Assembly: GCF_033568475.1 (NCBI RefSeq)
Contig: NC_133120.1
Location: 139,186,109-139,250,108, forward strand
Origin: Henckelia pumila
Taxonomy: Eukaryota; Streptophyta; Magnoliopsida; Lamiales; Gesneriaceae
Reading direction: 5' to 3'
DNA length: 64,000 nucleotides
Of this stretch, positions 58,201 to 64,000 are shown piece after piece (position 1 is the first letter of the stretch; the number at the start of each line of letters is the position of its first letter). Made by a program: the position numbers and the translations under genes. The notes under the pieces were generated by a model. The model saw nothing but the letters and a program-made list of their open reading frames with translations. It did no database searches and was not told the DNA's origin.

Positions 58201-58784
58201 AATAGTTTTTTTAATATATTTGTTAAACATCATGGTAGACTAAAGAGATACCCTTAAGTTGCACTAAAAAAGTATCGACCTTATGTTCCAAAATAAGTCC
58301 AATGATATCTTTGAGGTCGAATAATTTCAGTGTCCCCTTTGGAGAGCAAGAATCGAAATTTGAGTACTAAACTTTATGCAAGTCCGTAGTGTTCAGTGTA
58401 GTTATTTTGAGGGGTGTGTAAAAAGTGAAATAAACAAAATCTCTGGATATCATTTTTATTATCTAAACCAGGGGAGGACAAACCTAAAAGGCTGGGCATA
58501 TAACTTACACCAGGTTGATGATAACGTGTAGTTTCTTACCCGGTGTATGACAGGAAATTGGGGAAGAGTTCGTTGAATTCTTGGAAAAAGAGCTGAACAT
58601 CACAGATACAGAAGCAGCTGAAGAGAACAACAGTGAAAGGTTTCCTAAAGGGTTTTCGCCAAATGGAACTGAGGCTGCGAGTGCCGATCAAAAGGGGTCG
58701 AACAAAGCCAGCAGTATTGATGAAAGTATTGATGAGATTGAAGAAACCTTAGCCCGACTAAAGAAAGAATTAGGCCTTGAGTGA
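55300..58784 (+). CDS. Plastid-targeted J-domain (DnaJ-type) protein, At5g59610-like, four exons
   Basis: Exons 55300-55635, 56414-56582, 58033-58127 and 58554-58784 join to 831 nt, 276 aa, with GT-AG introns in phases 0, 1, 0. Residues 1-70 are Ser/Phe/Arg-rich and poor in acids after the start, like a chloroplast transit peptide. The J domain spans 78-145 ([29 protein letters not shown]) with HPD at 106-108, then FMRIKHAYN and RGKYDAG. A plant-specific tail follows ([34 protein letters not shown]) and the C-terminus is a short coiled coil ([17 protein letters not shown]). J proteins stimulate Hsp70 ATPase; the partner is presumably stromal Hsp70. There is no Gly/Phe or zinc-finger domain, so it is a type III J protein. 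I chose Met 55300 by similarity to the Arabidopsis start. It is convergent with TOC75. The match to At5g59610 is from memory but close along the whole length. Confidence 0.9.
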
Positions 58785-60707
58785 GAGCTTCGAAATACAA
58801 GTCATATAGAAGTCATAAAACATTGTAGGCATTTGTTCACTTGGGGTGCTATCTTCTAACTCGGTACAATGCAGGCTGACTGGTCTAAGGAGAGAATGAT
58901 ATGGACAATCTCTTCGGATCATTTTCACCTTATGACAAGTACCTTTGAAATTACTTAAAAGATAAGTTTAGCATCTCATTTCCAAAAAAGAAGAAGCAAG
59001 AAATATAAACTAAGAGTTGTAGGGCTTTACCCTTAACAGGAAGCCCTTCCAGAAATTCTCAAAGGCCAGGGGCGAACCCAGGCCTAAGAGGGGGTTTGGA
59101 AATAGTTTTCAACCAGCAATAGACGCGCCTCGGTTAGAACCTCACTAGCTGCGTCATTGCCCCAAGCGCAAAGATACCTTCCAAACCCAAAAACACTCAT
59201 TTTTAATGGCTCACTCCATACCGCCTCGTTTCTAATCCTCTCGATGTGGGAATCAAAATTGAAACCAAACCGACCAATTAGCTCTTTTATGCACGTCTCA
59301 AGGTATAATTCAAATTATTGCAAACTCCACTCGCCAAAAAGGGGGCCTATAATGAGATCAGAATAAAGACCGTAAGTTGATGAAAATATGGAAACCACTC
59401 ATTTAAAATTAAGGCATTTGTTCATGTAACTTCTAAATTTACAAATATATCATTATATTAAATTTATAACATAATTTAGTTATTTAAATAATAATTGAGT
59501 TCTTACTTTGCATTAGTCATAGATTACTTAAATATTTATTTATAATTATAAATATCATTCTTTAATTTTTCACTAAAAATTAAAAGAAATAAATAAACAT
59601 TACGCTCAAGCTTTTCACTTACGTTGCAGGTTGGACGTTAATATGACCGTTAACGAGATATTATAATAATGCTATTATCTACTACGCATCAAATTATCAT
59701 ATCATCTATAAAAAAGAATCGGATGAATGTTTTTTTTTTTTTTTTTGGAATAGAATTAACGTTTTGATCTCGTGGAAAGAAGAAAAATAAAAAAGAAAAA
59801 AGAAAAGAAAAAAGAAAAAAGGAGAGTTTTGGATCCATAGTGATAATTGAATCTATCTTAAAGATGATCAAATAGGTTCAACTCAATCCATTTCACACGA
59901 AGATGGAGTACTTTGATAAGCTTTGTAGTTCTGTTAGAAGCTTGATAGGTAACAAGAGTATTCATTTCATTGTACATTTTCTGTTTGGACAAATATTTTT
60001 TAAAATATTTTAAATATTTTATTAATAAAAAAAACTTAAAATATTGTTTAAATAAGATTTTTGTAAAATGCTTTTAAGAAATTGTTATTCAATTATATTT
60101 TTATAAAGAGCAATTAAAATGTGTTTTTTTATATATATTTTAGAATTGAATATTTGATGGAAATAAAAAAAAAACATATTATTTTTAACTTAAAAACATT
60201 TTTACAAAATAATTGTCCAAACAATACTTATTCTTAAAAAAACTTTTTAAAAACACTTTTATAAAAATATTTTACAATTACTTGCCTAACGAGATCTTAG
60301 TGTTTTTACCTATAATTTCAATATATTTTCATTGTGTGAAATAAAAAAATGAAATATACTTTTAGAATATGAGTTACTTCATAAGTTCGTTGGAATTATT
60401 TTAGCATGATGGAAGAATGCGGAAGAAATTCTTTTAGGTGGATTCAAGTCAGTGTTTATAATACCAATTCTCTAATCTCGCACGCAGAAATGAAAATTAT
60501 GAAGAAAAAAAATTATGAGACGGAGTTTCTGGCAAAACCATAGCACAATCTACTAAATGGATCAAGGGGAAAAAAATTACACCAGATTTCATGTCTCCAT
60601 TTAAAACAAGAAAATGTAACCAGACATTAGAAAGCTACGCCTAGCTGCAAAACTTAAAAAAATCCGGACGCCTCAAGAAAATTTAATGACTAACCAAGGA
60701 TAGGAAC
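58785..60707. other. Intergenic region between convergent genes
   Basis: Holds both 3' UTRs. Other contents: a GGGGCGAACCCAGG word at 59064, a T-run near 59729-59747, a purine-rich AAAAAGAAAAG tract at 59775-59825, and AT-rich DNA at 59990-60300. No gene seen. Confidence 0.5.
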
Positions 60708-63700
60708 TCAAAATCTTTCTCCAAATCGGAAGAAAATGGCACCGGTTCCAGAGTTAACATCAACAGCATACTCTGCTCGTACTAATCCAAGCTTTACCCC
60801 AGCACCGTATGAGGATCCATGGCCCATTCTCCGGTAAACTGCAGTCGGATTTCCCTTCAAGTCCTTTGAACTACCAAGATCGTTGCCATGTTCAGCAAAA
60901 ACATAAGCATGTGTATTTCTTACAGGTATCCTTAGCTCAGCAGCTAACTGCAAACACAATTATAACAAATTACAAATGCTGAGACTTTAATGTCAATCAG
61001 TTTGTTAAAGTAAATGCAAGCTCGGAATGAATCACGGACTTTTCCTATACAGTTGAGAAGAAAACTACGATGGAAAAATTGCATCTAACACGCCTATATA
61101 CCCCATCCAAAAATCTTTATCAAGAAGATGACTACGATGGAAAAATTGCATCTAACAAGCCTATATACCCCATCCAAAAATATTTATCAAGAAGATACAC
61201 ACATCTTGGTATATTCTGCTGACAGGAGATGATGCAAATATTTTTTACTCTTTCATACAAAATGACTGTTATAATTAACTTCGTATGGAAAGGTTGTGTA
61301 ATTTGATTTTATCACTCGTATGTAGATGTAACTTTCCCTTAATAAAAAATATTTCGTAACATTCAACAGAAAAAAACATGTAACATAGTTCTTGTTACTT
61401 AGATATACCTCAAGTACATTTCTTGCAGCTCCAAGCTCTCCCATGTTATAACCTCGAACTGAATAAGGTCCCCCCAAAGTGAATGCATCATAGCTAGGAA
61501 GATCACCTACACAGCCACCATAATGGCCATGAAGGACTAAAACAGGAGGTGGTGGCTTCCCAGCACCTTCCTCTACTTGCTTCAACTGGAGGAATTGAGT
61601 GACTGTTAACTGGTGGCGATTGAAAAATGGAAACTTGCTACCGATGCCAAGCCCTTGGTCAACCTGCAAAAAATATATGGTTACTCTCAATAAGATATGA
61701 TATGTGTTAGCTCCAAACCAATTCGCATGCTTCTAAGAGTTGCACAACAGATAAGTCAATATCCAACAAAGGCATTTCACAGTAAATCGACCCTCGATAA
61801 AGAAGCCTGTGGGTATATACTTTAATAAGTCTTGAGCACAACATGAGCTTCTTGTGTAACTGATACCATGCAGAGCAGTATAATTAAATCATAAAAGTGA
61901 AGTAATCCATTCAATCAGGGATCAGGTTCAGAAACCAATTGTGACTTGTTTCACCTCTATCGAAGTAACTGTGGGAGAAAAAAAATGTTTTTTTCTATGA
62001 ACAGTATTAAGCATGGGGCTAAGTTGATTCCCGCGCAGCACATGATAAAAGTATCACAAAAAATGTAAGGTCCTCACCTGAAACACATTTCTTTCACCAA
62101 CTATAGCACCATTCAGGAATTTGGTATTATCTCGTGTGATATTTGCCTGCAAAAATGCCACACGATCGACTCCAGTGCCGCTGAGAGTTGTGGGAGGTCC
62201 ATCTGCACTAACTCCTCCACTTGGCAATACCCTTTGGCCATTTGCAGAGATATGACTGCTTTCATCACGTGTAGTTATCTCCTCCATCACGAGTCCATAA
62301 GTAAATTTGCTTTGACGCGTAAAGTTCTGGCCAAAAAAAAAACAAGAAGAAAAAAGATTGGCTAACATCTCTAGTTACCAACACAATCGTGGGTATAAAC
62401 CAAATTTTATAATCCAATCTGTGTATTATAACACTTGACAAGTAAAACCATATTAGTATAGCTCAAAATATATATAAAATCATCAGGTAAGAAAGTTCCC
62501 ATCAATCCAACCTAATACAAGTATATAACCAAGATTTTGAAGTCTACCTCTGTAAAATTGGCTTTAACACCAGCCCTATCAACCCAAATAGGTGGAACCT
62601 CTTCTATTCCAGGCCCTCCAGTGAAAACCGGACTCAATTTTCTACTGTTAAAGCAGCTAGCACGAAAGGTACGGTTTCGAGGATTGTACACACCATCCAC
62701 ATAAGGATGGACATACTCAAGCTTGAAAGCAAGATCATCCTGTACATTGCCGATAAAAAGTGTTTATAGAGTAAGGCACTTGGAACAAATGGCACTTCAT
62801 ATTTCTGATGGTAAAGATCACAATAATTCACCTGCGGATTGAGGAAATTGCTGGTGGTCACTGAACCAAGAAGTGACCTGTTCAACCCTTGAATATTCCG
62901 ATGCTCAAAAGAAACAGTTCCACCTGGCTGAACTGAAGCCTGAGAGCATGCACAAACAAAAAACACTTGACAACCAAGTTCAAAAGCAAACCTAAAACAT
63001 GAAGTTTCATTGTTCGTCAAATTACCAAAGTAGGGCGGCCACCACGACCTGGGACAATACTCCATTCTGTACTAACTTCAGCAGACTTCTGCTCCAGTTC
63101 TTTCAACTTGATTTCAACTATTATACCACCCTCATTTTTCTCGTCTGGGCGTGGATTTACCTCAATGTTGGAGAAGAGAGCTAACGAATTTATATTTCTC
63201 AAAGCTTGTTTCCCAGCCTCTATGTTAAAAACTTGTCCTTGGCGAAGCTGAAAACCAATTAAAACAAATATTTAAAACAACCAACAATAAAAACCAAATC
63301 ACATAGAAAATCACCATATAAAGAAAATTCACTCTAAACAATGAAAAACCTATCATATGATCTAAGATAAGTAACACGTTGCACTAGTATCATATTTAAA
63401 ATCATGAGTAATTTTTGGACAAAAAAAGATAAATTTTGTTGCCCACTCAACTTTTTAGAACAGGACCTTTGACATTTCATCGCAAAACCAATTCACCATA
63501 CCGTAATTCTACATCAAGAGATGTATTAATTCTCATAAACTAAATCATAAATTTGTTCAACAACATTAAGACATCAAATTTAATCATTGTGCAATGGAAA
63601 CGATTGACTAGCACCCTCACCAGCTTGGGTAACTCTCTTTTTATCACAGGAAACTGGGTGTTGCCCTCACAAACATTCCCTAGCTTATCCTGGAACTGAA

Positions 63701-64000
63701 TCACAAGCTGCGTAATGTCACCTTCGACCACCTCACACACGACCTCTTTGGTATTCAAATTACCAAAGTTCACAACTTGTGCACAGGCGTACCCATTCTC
63801 ATGATACCACTGCTGCACTCTATCCCTAATCCTCTGCAACAACCTCGCACTCACCTTCCCCTGCTCTCTCAGCATCTGCAAAATCTCTCTTTGAACAGAC
63901 GGTGGTAGCATACAGGGTCTTGACTTCTCAATCCTCCTTCGGTAATCCTTCTCTTGAGTCCTCATGTAATCCAACTTCTCCTTCTCGGTCATATCAGCAT
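60708..64000 (-). CDS. TOC75: TOC75 (Toc75-III) protein import channel, last seven visible exons, 5' end off the window
   Basis: Exons on the minus strand: 64000-63621 (partial), 63247-63026, 62939-62832, 62739-62548, 62326-62078, 61663-61409 and 60947-60708 (stop TGA). They encode 547 residues, and all six introns are in phase 0. Toc75 is the Omp85-type beta-barrel that conducts preproteins across the outer chloroplast envelope. The first visible exon carries POTRA sequence (LLQRIRDRVQQWYHENGYAC, NFGNLNTKEVVCEVVEGDI). Later exons give the barrel: FNIEAGKQALRNINSLALFS, GSVTTSNFLNP, FTGGPGIEEVPPIWVDRAG, GPPTTLSGTGVDR, GGPYSVRGYNMGELGAARN and the C-terminal FFRFGERF. The transit peptide and first POTRA lie beyond 64000. 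Splice junctions follow known protein continuity (for example ELPKL|LRQGQ and NVLE|LAAELRIP). No stop or frameshift is seen; the gene looks intact. Confidence 0.95.
61064..61197. repeat. 67-bp tandem duplication in a TOC75 intron
   Basis: Two copies starting ACTACGATGG at 61064 and 61131 differ at about three sites. Lies in the last intron (60948-61408). Confidence 0.9.

Noticed and set aside
59060..59110. GGGGCGAACCCAGG word as a hAT-type transposon end
   Set aside because: No matching inverted end or 8-bp duplication found nearby.
60948..61690. Longer 145-codon frame ending past the exon 61409-61663
   Set aside because: Its tail is intron read-through; the donor at 61408 and the protein continuity of TOC75 define the exon end.

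Overview
The window is nuclear DNA of a flowering plant. It has split genes with GT-AG introns, plastid-targeted proteins, plant-type Ty3/gypsy and Ty1/copia elements primed by initiator tRNA-Met, and a Helitron. A Lamiales origin (perhaps Gesneriaceae) is likely only from memory: the large extra ORF of one copia element resembles a protein family I associate with those genomes. Most of the window is nested retrotransposons; ordinary genes sit at the two edges.

Region 1 (1-16.8 kb): a broken aromatic amino acid decarboxylase gene (+ strand) is interrupted at 1676 by a 14.6-kb non-coding gypsy element (gypsy-1, target duplication ATATG). Gypsy-1 itself holds a rearranged copia element (copia-1) at about 5.96-13.2 kb. 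Region 2 (16.8-27.4 kb): the 5' part of a minus-strand gypsy element (gypsy-3: gag, primer site, LTR) is split by a 7.3-kb chromovirus (gypsy-2). Region 3 (27.7-31 kb): an array of ~570-bp repeats with one inverted copy and a fragment of an Athila-like protease gene at the inversion point. Region 4 (31.6-44.2 kb): a decayed retroelement-like sequence hosts an 11.25-kb, very young Sirevirus-like copia element (copia-2, target duplication CGCAG) with gag, pol and a long extra ORF that seems to have its own promoter. Region 5 (44.2-55 kb): AT-rich DNA with a 1.06-kb direct duplication and a 4.4-kb Helitron with both termini but a 5'-truncated Rep-helicase gene. Region 6 (55.3-64 kb): two convergent plastid genes, a four-exon J-domain protein (+) and the last seven exons of TOC75 (-), which runs off the right edge.

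The most unusual signal is in the LTRs of gypsy-1 and gypsy-2. A 13-bp dyad, TCGGA-N3-TCCGA, repeats every ~20 bp (about two helical turns) in two clusters set ~82 bp apart, and the last copy ends 8 bp before the TATA box. The geometry is the same in both families although their sequences have diverged. The second is the extra ORF of copia-2, with a TATA box and leader of its own, a conserved N-terminal domain, a coiled coil and a C-terminal hydrophobic stretch.
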